DNA of 64,000 nucleotides from JBBQXY01 sp051004815 (GTDB lineage Bacteria > Chloroflexota > Ktedonobacteria > Ktedonobacterales > Ktedonobacteraceae). The position numbers were made by a program, and so were the translations under genes. A model generated the notes under the pieces. That model was not told the origin of the DNA and ran no database searches. It was given only the letters and a program-made list of their open reading frames with translations. The stretch's first letter is position 1. The number at the start of each line of letters is the position of its first letter. The stretch covers positions 1 to 64,000 of the forward strand of contig JBPCJY010000018.1 of assembly GCA_051004815.1 (NCBI GenBank). The letters are read 5' to 3'. Positions 52,159 to 60,987 of this stretch are shown here, in pieces.

Positions 52159-54518
52159 CGCTTGCCTCCCATGTTCGCATCTGTCAAGGACGCCGTGGTT
52201 GTATCAGGTGTATCAGATGGAACAGGTGCGGCTGGTTGCATATATTCCTCCAGAGTCCGCGGATGGCGTTGCACACCAGCAAAGGGCAACCACCAGTTTG
52301 CATTGCCAAGCAGACGCATGGTGGCAGGTACCAGCAAACCACGTACCAATGTCGCATCGATCAAGACGGCCAGTGCCATACCGAGGCCAAGTGCCTTGAC
52401 CAGAATCATATCGGCAGTCGCGAAACAGGAACTGACGACAATGACGATGATAGCCGCATTCGTGATAATGCCGCCACTGCGTTGCATGCCAAGTGCTACC
52501 GCCTTTGTGTTATCCCCCGTCTGCCAAAATGCCTCCTGGATACGTGACAGCAGGAACACCTCGTAGTCCATCGAGAGGCCAAAGAGTGAACAGAATAGCA
52601 GAATTGGTCCCGATGCCTCAACAAAACCGAGCGGCGTAAAATTGAGCACCTGATGTAAAAACCCATCCTGGAAGAGGACGACCAGTGCTCCATAGCTTGC
52701 CAGAATGGAAAGGGTATTCATGATGATCGCTTTCAACGGCAAGAGCAGCGAACGAAACAACAGCAACAGCACAATATACGTTGTAACAGCCACTACTAGT
52801 ATGGCTATAGGAAAATCTGTGTAGAGCGAAGTGACGTAATCCATATCACCTGCGGTGCTACCATCGACCAATGTGGTGATGCCACCACCAGGATTCGTGT
52901 TACGAATGGTCTGTACCAGAGCCTGTGAACGCTGATCGAGCATCTCATATTTGCTAATGACCAGCACCGAAGTGGTATCGCCCGCCACCGAGGATTTGAC
53001 CAGGGCAGAGAGATAGGGATCGGCAATCAATTGCGGATGGGTATACATCAGTTCATATTGCGCAAGCGTAAAACGGGGATCGGCACTGACAATGCTATCC
53101 ACCCGCGCCACACGAGGATCAGCCGCCACGCGCTGAATGTAATAATAGAGCTTACGAATATTGTCAGCCGTCATGACGTTGCCCTTTGTCTGAACCGCCA
53201 TCAGAATAGGCGTGGTCTCGCGATCATTAAACCGCTTGGCTAACAGGTCAAAAGCGGCACGCGATGGCACGCTGGGCGGGAGAATTGACGCGTCAGGTGC
53301 CGAGAAGCGCACACCAAGAAATGGCAAACCCAGACTGACGAGAACCAGGAAGACCGGTATAAACACACGCACAGGATAGCGCATCACAATATGCGAGAGG
53401 CGGTACCAGAAACCATGATGTTCCTCTTGCATTTGCCCAGTACCATTGTTCGCTACGGCTGTACTCGCTGCTGCCGGGCGATTTCTCCGCCATAAACGCG
53501 GCAGACGCACAGGAAATGCATTGATGCGCGTGCCGATGATAGCCAGGGCCGCGGGCAAGAGCGTCAGAGCGGCAAGCACCGCCAGCAGCACGACCAGCAC
53601 TCCACCCATGCCGACTGAACGCAGCATGTTGATGCGGAAGAAGATCAGGCCGATCAAGCCAATCGAGACGGTTAAACCGGAAAAAGCTACCGCACGTCCC
53701 GCCGTGGCAATTGAGATAGCCACAGCCTCCTCTACACTGCGCCCATGCGCTAACTCTTCGCGGAAACGGCTCACGATAAACAGCGAGTAATCAACGCCCA
53801 AACCAAGGCCAAACAGGGTGGTGATGTTGAGCACAAAGATGGAGAGTTCTGTGATATGTCCCAGGCCAAAGATCAATGCCAGTGCGACCGCGACGGCTCC
53901 TCCACCAACCAGGGCGGGCAGGATGGCCGCGACTACCGAGCGAAACACCAGCAGCAAGGCAATGATGGCGAAGGGAATAGCCAGAAATTCCGCTCGCCGT
54001 AGATCGCTTTCGCTGACAGATTGAATATCTTCATAAAAGACCGGGCCACCTCCGATGCTGGTCTTCAGGCCAGGAACGGGCTGTAAGCGATGTTGCAGTT
54101 CAGGCAAGAGCTTTACCGCGCTATCAGGGTCGGGCTTAATCAGGACGTTGGCGTAAGCCGCGTGACGATCCAACGAAATCTGCCGTGGATTGTCGGTGAA
54201 GCTCACAATGCCGGAAACCTCCGACCAGCTACGCACACGCGCCAGGGCTGTTTGCGTCTCTTGAATAAACTGTGGGCTATCCGCGCTCTGCGTATCGCTG
54301 GTGAAGATCACCTGCACGATAGTCAGGTCGAGATGCAGCTTTTGTGAGAGGAGATCGATCGCCCGTTGGGATTCAGCGTCAGGACTGACAAAGCCTCCTG
54401 GATGTAATACCTGGCTAGCCTGTGGCGCAAACGGCAATGCGACCGCGATGGCAACCATCCACAAGCCCACAATCAACCAGCGATAGCGGGTGGCTATTCT
54501 GCCGAGATGGTAGAACAT
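52155..54518 (-). CDS. MmpL-type RND transporter
   Basis: The 787-residue protein has two repeats, each of one helix, a large outer loop and five helices, for about twelve helices in all. The Asp-Tyr pairs of the MmpL proton path are visible in GVDYSLFIVSRFREE (about 238) and SMDYEVFLLSRIQEA (about 640). MmpL proteins export lipids or hydrophobic compounds with proton-motive force. It is the first gene of a two-gene operon with the AttH/CrtC-like lipoprotein, whose start overlaps its stop. It is divergent from smpB across 216 bp. Confidence 0.9.
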   Translation of the reverse strand: MFYHLGRIATRYRWLIVGLWMVAIAVALPFAPQASQVLHPGGFVSPDAESQRAIDLLSQKLHLDLTIVQVIFTSDTQSADSPQFIQETQTALARVRSWSEVSGIVSFTDNPRQISLDRHAAYANVLIKPDPDSAVKLLPELQHRLQPVPGLKTSIGGGPVFYEDIQSVSESDLRRAEFLAIPFAIIALLLVFRSVVAAILPALVGGGAVAVALALIFGLGHITELSIFVLNITTLFGLGLGVDYSLFIVSRFREELAHGRSVEEAVAISIATAGRAVAFSGLTVSIGLIGLIFFRINMLRSVGMGGVLVVLLAVLAALTLLPAALAIIGTRINAFPVRLPRLWRRNRPAAASTAVANNGTGQMQEEHHGFWYRLSHIVMRYPVRVFIPVFLVLVSLGLPFLGVRFSAPDASILPPSVPSRAAFDLLAKRFNDRETTPILMAVQTKGNVMTADNIRKLYYYIQRVAADPRVARVDSIVSADPRFTLAQYELMYTHPQLIADPYLSALVKSSVAGDTTSVLVISKYEMLDQRSQALVQTIRNTNPGGGITTLVDGSTAGDMDYVTSLYTDFPIAILVVAVTTYIVLLLLFRSLLLPLKAIIMNTLSILASYGALVVLFQDGFLHQVLNFTPLGFVEASGPILLFCSLFGLSMDYEVFLLSRIQEAFWQTGDNTKAVALGMQRSGGIITNAAIIVIVVSSCFATADMILVKALGLGMALAVLIDATLVRGLLVPATMRLLGNANWWLPFAGVQRHPRTLEEYMQPAAPVPSDTPDTTTASLTDANMGGKR

Positions 54519-54734
54519 ATCTGAGCCTTTCTTTTTATGTGTCTATGAATAATCTTCATCCTGAAGACGCTAATAATTGTAATGAGGGGTAACATCTCTC
54601 TCGTTCTCTCTCGACTCAATACCCCAGGTGTTGTATGATATTAATACCTCTTCTAAGATAGTAGTCGTCTTCGGCAATATGAAGTCAAGAGGTAGGGTAG
54701 CATCCAACCAGCTGAAAAGGAGCACAGAGTTTGT

Positions 54735-55238
54735 ATGGCAAAACGGCCACCGGGGAAAAACGAGCAGACCAAAGCCTCAACGAGGGACGAATCGTTCAGG
54801 GTCATCGCGGTCAATCGGCAAGCCTATCATGATTATTATGTCGAGCGCACGCTTGAGGTGGGAATTGCCTTGCTGGGAACCGAAATCAAATCTATTCGTG
54901 ATGGCAAGGTCAACCTGCGCGGTGCGTATGCCTTGGCTCGCCATGGCGAATTGTGGTTGGAGAACGCCCATATCGCGGTCTATGAGCACGGCAATCGCTA
55001 CAATCACGAGCCAACGCGCAATCGTAAGTTACTGCTGCACCGCCGCGAGATCGACCAACTGCTCGCGAAAGTAGCAACCAAGGGCTTGACGTTAATTCCG
55101 CTCAAGCTCTATCTCAAAGGCGGCAGAGCAAAAATAGAACTTGGCCTTTGCCGTGGTAAAAAGCTCTATGATAAGCGCGATGCCATCGCGGAACGCGACG
55201 CGAAGAGAGAAATCGAACGAGTCGTTCGGGCAAGATAG
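54735..55238 (+). CDS. smpB: SsrA-binding protein
   Basis: The 167-residue protein binds tmRNA and brings it to stalled ribosomes in trans-translation. Marks are VNRQAYHDYYVERTLEVGI, LLGTEIKSIRDGKVNLRGAY, the tRNA-mimic segment LLLHRREIDQL, LIPLKLYLKGGRAKIELGL, and the C-terminal GKKLYDKRDAI with a basic helix to the end. It is slightly longer than the usual 150-160. RBS AAAGGAG is about 11 nt upstream. No tmRNA gene is seen in the neighbourhood. Its TAG directly abuts the stop of the convergent MFS gene. Confidence 0.95.
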   Translation: MAKRPPGKNEQTKASTRDESFRVIAVNRQAYHDYYVERTLEVGIALLGTEIKSIRDGKVNLRGAYALARHGELWLENAHIAVYEHGNRYNHEPTRNRKLLLHRREIDQLLAKVATKGLTLIPLKLYLKGGRAKIELGLCRGKKLYDKRDAIAERDAKREIERVVRAR

Positions 55239-56510
55239 CTACGCTTGCAGCCGTACTTTTTCCTGTTGAAAGAGCGCAAGCAGCGAAATAAGGACGACGC
55301 AAGCCAGGATCGCCGTCAAATAGATCAAGCCATCAAAGCCCCACAGACGTGCGAACACGCCCCCAAGGCCATTACCCAACAACTGTCCCAGGCCGAGGAA
55401 AATGGAGTAGAGGCCCATCAACAGGCCGCGATCTTTGGCCGCCTCCTCGGAGATATCGGCGAGATACGCTAAGGCGGCTGGCGCAAAGCTGCTTTCAGCA
55501 AAAATTCCTACCATTAAAAGCGGTAGCCAGAGCAATTGCAACGGGCTGTTCCCAATGCCTAGATGATTGATACCAGCCAGGGCAATACAGGCTATGTAAA
55601 CACCTACCACCGAGGTGATCATGAGTCGCAAACGCGGAACACGACCGAGGAAGAAGGCCCAGAAGAGCAACGATAACCCAAAGAAGAGGACATAGGACCC
55701 CAGGACGAGGCTCAGCCGATGACCTCCACCAGGCCCACTCATACTCCCCATCAAGAGCTGATGTTTATTGTGGAGGGGAACGGAAAGAATAAAGGTGAGT
55801 TGAGAGCCGAGCCAGATACCCGCCAGCGAACTAATACATATCCAGGCCGGTATGAAGATAAACAGGCGCGGTGTGCGAATAATGCGCCAATAGCGTTTGC
55901 CTATTGCCCGCAAATTTCCTCGCTCAATGATTTGCATAGTTTTGGGGGCAAGAATCATACAAAAGACGACGAGCAGGTAGAACGAGGCAAGCAGGGCGAA
56001 AGTCAAATGTCCAAAACGATCCCACAGCAGACCGCCCAGAATCACTCCTGCCGCTATGCCACCGCTCGTTGCCAACTCAAAGAAACTCATCACGCGCATA
56101 CGCTTCGACGCATCTTGCGCGGTGTAATCTGCCAGGTAGCCAAGGACGACGGGTACCTGCAAGGCGGAAGAAACTCCCGCGAGCACCTGTAAGCTCAGCA
56201 GGTAAGGCAAGGGGTGATGTACTGGCGTGAAGGCAATCAGCAGCACATCCACCAATCCCACCAACGGCCCAAAGATCAGGAAATATCGACGACCCCAACG
56301 GTCACTTAGCGCACCCATAAAGGGAGCCAGTGAAAGCTCAGTGATATAAAAAGCAACTGCCAGCAAACCAACCTGGAGACTGGTAATCAAGTGACCAGCA
56401 TAGGTGGAAAGTTGTGCCAGAAAGAGTCCCAGCACGACGGTAGCCGCCCCACCGCTTGCGCGTAAGATAAATGTACCGATAAGCAGGGGCGTTACCGACC
56501 TACGTAACAT
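55239..56510 (-). CDS. Major facilitator superfamily transporter
   Basis: The 423-residue protein has about twelve membrane helices in two halves. The MFS loop motif between helices 2 and 3 reads LSDRWGRRYFL (about 63-73), and the second half has a shorter version near YLADISEEAAKDRGLLMGL. It resembles drug or metabolite exporters of the DHA type, but the substrate is unknown. It begins 1 nt after the stop of a 57-codon membrane ORF, so the two are translated together. Its stop abuts smpB. Confidence 0.88.
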   Translation of the reverse strand: MLRRSVTPLLIGTFILRASGGAATVVLGLFLAQLSTYAGHLITSLQVGLLAVAFYITELSLAPFMGALSDRWGRRYFLIFGPLVGLVDVLLIAFTPVHHPLPYLLSLQVLAGVSSALQVPVVLGYLADYTAQDASKRMRVMSFFELATSGGIAAGVILGGLLWDRFGHLTFALLASFYLLVVFCMILAPKTMQIIERGNLRAIGKRYWRIIRTPRLFIFIPAWICISSLAGIWLGSQLTFILSVPLHNKHQLLMGSMSGPGGGHRLSLVLGSYVLFFGLSLLFWAFFLGRVPRLRLMITSVVGVYIACIALAGINHLGIGNSPLQLLWLPLLMVGIFAESSFAPAALAYLADISEEAAKDRGLLMGLYSIFLGLGQLLGNGLGGVFARLWGFDGLIYLTAILACVVLISLLALFQQEKVRLQA

Positions 56511-56511
56511 G

Positions 56512-56685
56512 TTATTGCCTCTCGTTCTCCATGTCCCGCGACTTCAATCGCTTGCGCAATGTCATCAGAGCAATGAGGCTGCCTATTAAGATCAGCACGA
56601 CTGCGACGATTATCAGCAGTAGCATGATGAGTCGTGTATTTCCTGTGTCGGCAGCACCCAGTATCAGTACGTTCAGGACCGTCAT
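56512..56685 (-). CDS. 57-residue single-pass membrane protein upstream of the MFS gene
   Basis: The ATG at 56685 has GGGGGAG 7-8 nt upstream and opens a 57-codon frame. The protein has an N-terminal hydrophobic stretch, a strong membrane helix (LIMLLLIIVAVVLILIGSL) and a basic, charged C-terminus (RKRLKSRDMENERQ). Its TAA is 1 nt before the MFS start codon, so translation is coupled. It may be a small partner of the transporter, as known for some efflux pumps, but no homology is recognised. Confidence 0.7.
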   Translation of the reverse strand: MTVLNVLILGAADTGNTRLIMLLLIIVAVVLILIGSLIALMTLRKRLKSRDMENERQ

Positions 56686-56808
56686 TTTTGGTCTCCCCCA
56701 TTGCTCTGTCTCTATTTTTCTAACGATTCTTTTATGAGTATCATATACATCATACTCTGACGGTATAGGAAAGGGTATGGTAACGAAGTTAATGGTTTCG
56801 TTATACCT

Positions 56809-57801
56809 CTACACTTCCAATATTTGTGTGCTTCGTTCTTTCCCTGGCCGCAATTCCTTCGCGTAGGTGTTGTACTGACGGACGACGTGCATGCCGCCAC
56901 GCTCATAGAGCCGCGTGGCACCCGTCAGGTTTTGGGCATCGACATCCAGGCCAACCGTGTGTATGCCACGACGATAACATTCTCCAAAGGAATGCTGCAA
57001 AAGGGCCATGCCCAGGCCTTTGCGACGCCAGGGACGCAGTACCGCCAGATCATCCACCCAGGCTATACTGTCACTTTTCCTATCGCAGAGTAAGATACCC
57101 GCGATCTCGTCACCTTCACAGGCGAGGAACCAGAGCGATGGGTCAAAATCGGTGCGTATCTCCAAGCGGCTTTTCCACCACGCGAAATTCCCTGGTATAT
57201 GCCCCCAGTGGTCCATAAAAGCTTCGTCAATGGCATCAAAGGTGGCACGCGTATCTTTTTCGGGTACGAAGGTACGCACAACGATACCTTCGGGCCACTG
57301 TGGCGATGGTGGTGGTTCCACCATGGTAATTTCCATCTCCCAGGAGCTACGCACCGGTACTAAGCTCGCTTGCTCAAGTCTTTGCTGGCCGAGTTCATCA
57401 CGGCTGGAGACCACACTATAGAACGTTACCCGTGTACCAGGGGCTGCCATAGCAACATGCTGCCTCGCTCTTTCCTCTGCCAAAGCCAATAGATAGAAGA
57501 AGATTCCTGTATCCGCGTAGGCAGGTAAGACAAGCGGATGCGTGAATAGACGAGCATGTTGATTATTCCAGATCGCGGCAGAGCCTACGACTTCCCCTGT
57601 CGGCGCAAGGACTATCCAGCTATCTTTTGCTATGACAAAATCGGTGGAAAGCCAACCACTGCGCAGATCATCTATGGTATAGGCGGCATCGGCGTTGCCG
57701 TACAGGGCGATATCGACAGTCGTAATGAGCGCAAATACCGCTCCTACATCGTCCATGGTTGCTGGGCGACAGGTAAAACCTTCAGGGAGTGTATATATCA
57801 T
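56809..57801 (-). CDS. Tandem GNAT N-acetyltransferase (paralogue 1)
   Basis: The 330-residue protein has two GNAT domains. The second, C-terminal one has a complete acetyl-CoA loop in VDDLAVLRPWRRKGLGMALL (about 240-260) followed by the typical AxxLYERGGM segment; the first looks degenerate. The acceptor substrate is unknown. The ATG at 57801 has AAGGA about 8 nt upstream; a start 39 nt earlier lacks family-like residues. It is very similar in order and length to the gene at 58731, so the two arose by duplication. Confidence 0.85.
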   Translation of the reverse strand: MIYTLPEGFTCRPATMDDVGAVFALITTVDIALYGNADAAYTIDDLRSGWLSTDFVIAKDSWIVLAPTGEVVGSAAIWNNQHARLFTHPLVLPAYADTGIFFYLLALAEERARQHVAMAAPGTRVTFYSVVSSRDELGQQRLEQASLVPVRSSWEMEITMVEPPPSPQWPEGIVVRTFVPEKDTRATFDAIDEAFMDHWGHIPGNFAWWKSRLEIRTDFDPSLWFLACEGDEIAGILLCDRKSDSIAWVDDLAVLRPWRRKGLGMALLQHSFGECYRRGIHTVGLDVDAQNLTGATRLYERGGMHVVRQYNTYAKELRPGKERSTQILEV

Positions 57802-57884
57802 GGCTTTTTCCTTCCCTATTCCTTCTCTATTTGTAACCACTCAGGTTTTTGTGAATCCTCACTGCCTCCGGCAGTTCGCAAGTA

Positions 57885-57937
57885 TTTGTTGTTGCTGAGA
57901 TTTGCAACCGGAGGTTGCAAATCTCAGCAAAAACAAA
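57885..57937. terminator. 25-bp inverted repeat between GNAT genes
   Basis: Positions 57885-57909 and 57913-57937 are inverted copies with one mismatch and a 3-nt loop, a very strong hairpin. It lies between two minus-strand GNAT genes, downstream of the one ending at 57961, and can act as terminator or attenuator for it. A smaller hairpin follows at 57862-57874. Confidence 0.65.
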
Positions 57938-57960
57938 TGTGGACGACTGGATGTGCATCA

Positions 57961-58632
57961 TCATGACCCTACAGCCTGCATGTCTAGCATCTCGTTGACG
58001 GGCCGAACAGTGCCGACACGCAACTCTTTTTCGTAGATGTCGTACTGGCGAGCAATGTAGAGACCTGTGCGCTGCTGTGACAGGCCGCTTAATTCCTGGG
58101 CGTTCACGACCAGGTCTATCTTGAGCGTTTCGGGTTGGTTGAACTCGCTGAGCGATTCCTCGGCGGTAATCATCATACGCCAGAAATGGCGTACTAATTC
58201 GTACCCTTCATGTTCAAACAGTGCCCTGGCTGTCACGTTAGACGCATTGAGCGCACTCTGGAGCGTGACTCGTGTACCTGGACGGGCGTTTGCCATCTGC
58301 TGTCGCGCTCGCATCTCTGCCAGACGTAGCAAGAAAGTGCCAATACCACGTCCACGATAGTCAGCGTGTACATGCACGCGCATCTCGATCTGGGCATAGT
58401 CGCTACTCCATACATCCGCGTAGCCAACATATTGTCCCTTATGAGTAACAATCACCCAGGCATCCGCGTCCATATTGAAGCCAGTTCTATGCCAGTCCGC
58501 GAGAATATCCTCCTCTGTATAATGTGACATGCCATCCTCGGCAGTGTCTTCAGCGATAAGCAATTTGGTTACGGCTCCCAGGTCATTCGGCTTAGGAGCG
58601 CGGGCCAAAAGATTGTGTAGAAGTATAGCCAT
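57961..58632 (-). CDS. GNAT N-acetyltransferase (paralogue 2)
   Basis: The 223-residue protein has one clear GNAT domain in its first 150 residues, with the acetyl-CoA loop in VHADYRGRGIGTFLLRLAEM (about 88-107) and the following Arg-rich helix RARQQMANARPGTRV. That helix matches the first half of the two longer paralogues, so this gene keeps the N-terminal domain active and has mostly lost the second. The ATG at 58632 has GGAG 9 nt upstream. The acceptor is unknown. Confidence 0.82.
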   Translation of the reverse strand: MAILLHNLLARAPKPNDLGAVTKLLIAEDTAEDGMSHYTEEDILADWHRTGFNMDADAWVIVTHKGQYVGYADVWSSDYAQIEMRVHVHADYRGRGIGTFLLRLAEMRARQQMANARPGTRVTLQSALNASNVTARALFEHEGYELVRHFWRMMITAEESLSEFNQPETLKIDLVVNAQELSGLSQQRTGLYIARQYDIYEKELRVGTVRPVNEMLDMQAVGS

Positions 58633-58730
58633 GCTGAATATCTCCATTCTGTCGAAGGAGTTCAACGATGTAGACTATCAAACTACCAGACTTCCCACTC
58701 AACGCTGAGAAAGAAAAAAGATGTTTTGGT

Positions 58731-59723
58731 TTACACCGTGATTGACTGTGTGCTTCGTTCTACCCCCGCACGCAGTTCCTTCTGATAGGTATCGTGTTGT
58801 ATTGCAACGTGCATACCCGCTCGCTCATAGAGCCGGGTTGCACCAGTTAAATTCTGTGAGTCAACTCCTAAGCCGATTGTATCGTTGCCACGTCGGTACA
58901 ATGCACCGAACGCGTGTAGTAGTAAGGCCATGCCAAGTCCTTTGCGACGCCATGGGCGCAAGACCGCCAGTTGCCCAACCCAACCCAGCTCTAAATCCTC
59001 GTCATAGCGGCAAAGGATACCACCGGCTAGCGTATCTCCCTCAAAGGCCAGGAACCACAGGCTGGGATCAAAGCTGGCATTGAAGTGCCAATGCTTCCAC
59101 TGCTCGAACGAGCCAGGCATATGGCCCCAATGATCCTGGAAAGCCTCCTCCATCATCTCAAAGACAGCGCGTTCTTCCTTGCCAACGATGAAGGTGCGAA
59201 CGGTCACGCCTTCCGGCCACTGTGGAGTCGCGGGAGCTTTCTCCAGGTCAACCTGCATACGCCAGTAGCTCCGGCTGAAGGTATAACCTGTGCGCTTAAG
59301 CACATTCGCCAGCGCATTGTCACTATGGCTAATCCAGTTATTCAGCGTAACACGCGCATCTGGTGCGGCCTCGGCGATGTGCTGTCGCGCCCTCGCCTCC
59401 GTCAAGCCAAGCAAGTATTCCTCGATACCCTGGTGACGGAAGTCTGGATGGACGCGCACCATCGCATATACTTTTACATGTTCGCTATGTTCAGTATCCG
59501 CCACTCCGACAAGCTGGCCCGTATGCGCGAATACACACCAGGAATCGGTGGCAAGATTGAAGCCCGGCTCTTGCCAGACGAGACGAAACTCTTCCAATGT
59601 ATGGTCGGGCATGCCATCATCCGCCATATCACAGGCATGTACCACCTCGTAAGCCGCTTCCGCATCGTCCAGAGTAGGGACGCGCATGGTAAATCCTTTG
59701 GGAAGTCTATTTGTAGTAATCAT
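58731..59723 (-). CDS. Tandem GNAT N-acetyltransferase (paralogue 3)
   Basis: The 330-residue protein has the same two-domain layout as the gene at 56809. The C-terminal domain keeps VGQLAVLRPWRRKGLGMALL and the YRRGNDTIGLGVDSQNLTGA stretch, nearly the same as in its relative; the N-terminal domain has a weaker acetyl-CoA loop. Three related genes in a row on one strand show local duplication followed by divergence. The substrate is unknown; a similar tandem layout occurs in MshD, but similarity to it is not claimed. Confidence 0.85.
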   Translation of the reverse strand: MITTNRLPKGFTMRVPTLDDAEAAYEVVHACDMADDGMPDHTLEEFRLVWQEPGFNLATDSWCVFAHTGQLVGVADTEHSEHVKVYAMVRVHPDFRHQGIEEYLLGLTEARARQHIAEAAPDARVTLNNWISHSDNALANVLKRTGYTFSRSYWRMQVDLEKAPATPQWPEGVTVRTFIVGKEERAVFEMMEEAFQDHWGHMPGSFEQWKHWHFNASFDPSLWFLAFEGDTLAGGILCRYDEDLELGWVGQLAVLRPWRRKGLGMALLLHAFGALYRRGNDTIGLGVDSQNLTGATRLYERAGMHVAIQHDTYQKELRAGVERSTQSITV

Positions 59724-59786
59724 CGCTCTTTTTTTATCCTTTCTGACTCAGTACCTGTAGGGACATCTCTTGTGGGCGTCCAGCCC

Positions 59787-60109
59787 CCCATCACCGGCCT
59801 TACACAGGTAGGTTTTGCAACGCTGGGTTCCTCGCCTTGTCATTCTGAGCGCAGCGAAGAATCTCTCGTGCCACGGAGATTCTTCGCTACGCTCAGAATG
59901 ACATTCCCGAACAGAGATTCTTCGCTACGCTCAGAATGACATTCCCGAACAGAGATTCTTCGCGGCGCTCAGAATGACATTCCCGAACAGAGATTCTTCG
60001 CGGCGCTCAGAATGACATTCCCGAACAGAGATTCTTCGCGGCGCTCAGAATGACAGGTTCTGGAACTGGGTGGTGCAAAAAACCTACCCGTACAAGCCCA
60101 TCACCGACC
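59787..60109. repeat. Intergenic repeat element with 38-bp tandem units and inverted ends
   Basis: The ends (about 59807-59830 and 60065-60088) are imperfect inverted repeats around GGTAGGTTTTGC. Outside them, 59787-59799 and 60097-60109 are 13-base direct repeats with one mismatch (CCCATCACCGGCC and CCCATCACCGACC). Inside, 59838-59865 and 59876-59903 form a 28-bp palindrome with one mismatch of the cattctgagcg type. Its right half is then repeated in tandem with a 38-bp period, starting at about 59874, 59912, 59950, 59988 and 60026. The last three units differ by GCGG for CTAC. It fills the whole gap between the GNAT and ABC-2 genes. Confidence 0.8.
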
Positions 60110-60142
60110 CCATCCATCAAGTGAACCTTGTATCAACTACGG

Positions 60143-60973
60143 TTATCCGTTACGCTTCAATTTGCCAGTCTTCTTGGCATAACGCTCAGCAATGCCGAAA
60201 ATGTAGATGCCGAGCGGAATACTGACCACCCCGGTCAAAATCAAAGGCCATGTATAGCTCCAGATTTCTGGCGACCAGATCGGCTGATTATATTGCAGGC
60301 CAGCACGTAGGCCATCCAGCACATAGGTGGCTGGCGAGATACGTGCCAATGGCTGCATCCACAACGGTAAGACCGTGATGGGATAATAGACGCCGGATAT
60401 CAGCAAAAGGATGGCCCGCACGATGAAGGACATTTGCATTCCCTTCTCCGTGTAGAGCAGAGGTAGTACCGCCGCCCCAATGCCAAAGCCGATGAACGAG
60501 ATGCTACCGATCAGCATCATGAATACGGCTGTCAGGTAATTGGCATGGCTCAAATCGAGATGGAAGAAAAAGCCCACCACGATCAATTGGATGAACGTGA
60601 AAAGCAAGCCATGCACGACCGCGTACCAACAACTGCCAATCAAGTGCGTGAAACGCGAGATGGGAGCCATGAATGTATATTCAATGGTGCCTTCCCAACG
60701 CTCCATATTGATGATATCGGTCACGCCATCAAAGGTAACGCTCAGGTATGACCAGACCGAGGTACCGATCAGCAGGTACATGATGAAAAAGTCTGCATTG
60801 ACCTTGGTGTTGGTCACTGCACCCGCAGCAGCACCAATATAGGTCACTGACATAGCATTGACGATCAGGTACACGAGCCAGACCAGTTCCCAGGCCCAAT
60901 AGCGTTTGGTTATATTCCAGTTCCGTTCAAAGAAGGCATAACTCGCCCGTGCTTGATGCATCATTGAAGACAT
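60143..60973 (-). CDS. ABC-2 type exporter permease
   Basis: The 276-residue protein has six membrane helices and the ABC-2 pattern (NWNITKRYWAWELVWLVYLI at the start, ERWEGTIEYTFMAPISRFTH in the second helix region, then LLISGVYYPITVLPLWMQPL). With the ATPase directly upstream it forms a drug or polysaccharide exporter of the DrrAB or NodJ type. The start lies 14 nt after the ATPase stop, with GGGAG upstream. The substrate is unknown. Confidence 0.88.
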   Translation of the reverse strand: MSSMMHQARASYAFFERNWNITKRYWAWELVWLVYLIVNAMSVTYIGAAAGAVTNTKVNADFFIMYLLIGTSVWSYLSVTFDGVTDIINMERWEGTIEYTFMAPISRFTHLIGSCWYAVVHGLLFTFIQLIVVGFFFHLDLSHANYLTAVFMMLIGSISFIGFGIGAAVLPLLYTEKGMQMSFIVRAILLLISGVYYPITVLPLWMQPLARISPATYVLDGLRAGLQYNQPIWSPEIWSYTWPLILTGVVSIPLGIYIFGIAERYAKKTGKLKRNG

Positions 60974-60987
60974 TGTTGTGTTACTCC

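Noticed and set aside
54519..54734. tmRNA gene near smpB
   Set aside because: The interval is only 216 bp and shows neither a tRNA-like end nor an ANDE-type tag reading frame.
59874..60060. Possible CRISPR array from 38-bp periodicity
   Set aside because: The units are directly adjacent with no unique spacers, and they derive from one palindrome; no cas gene is nearby.
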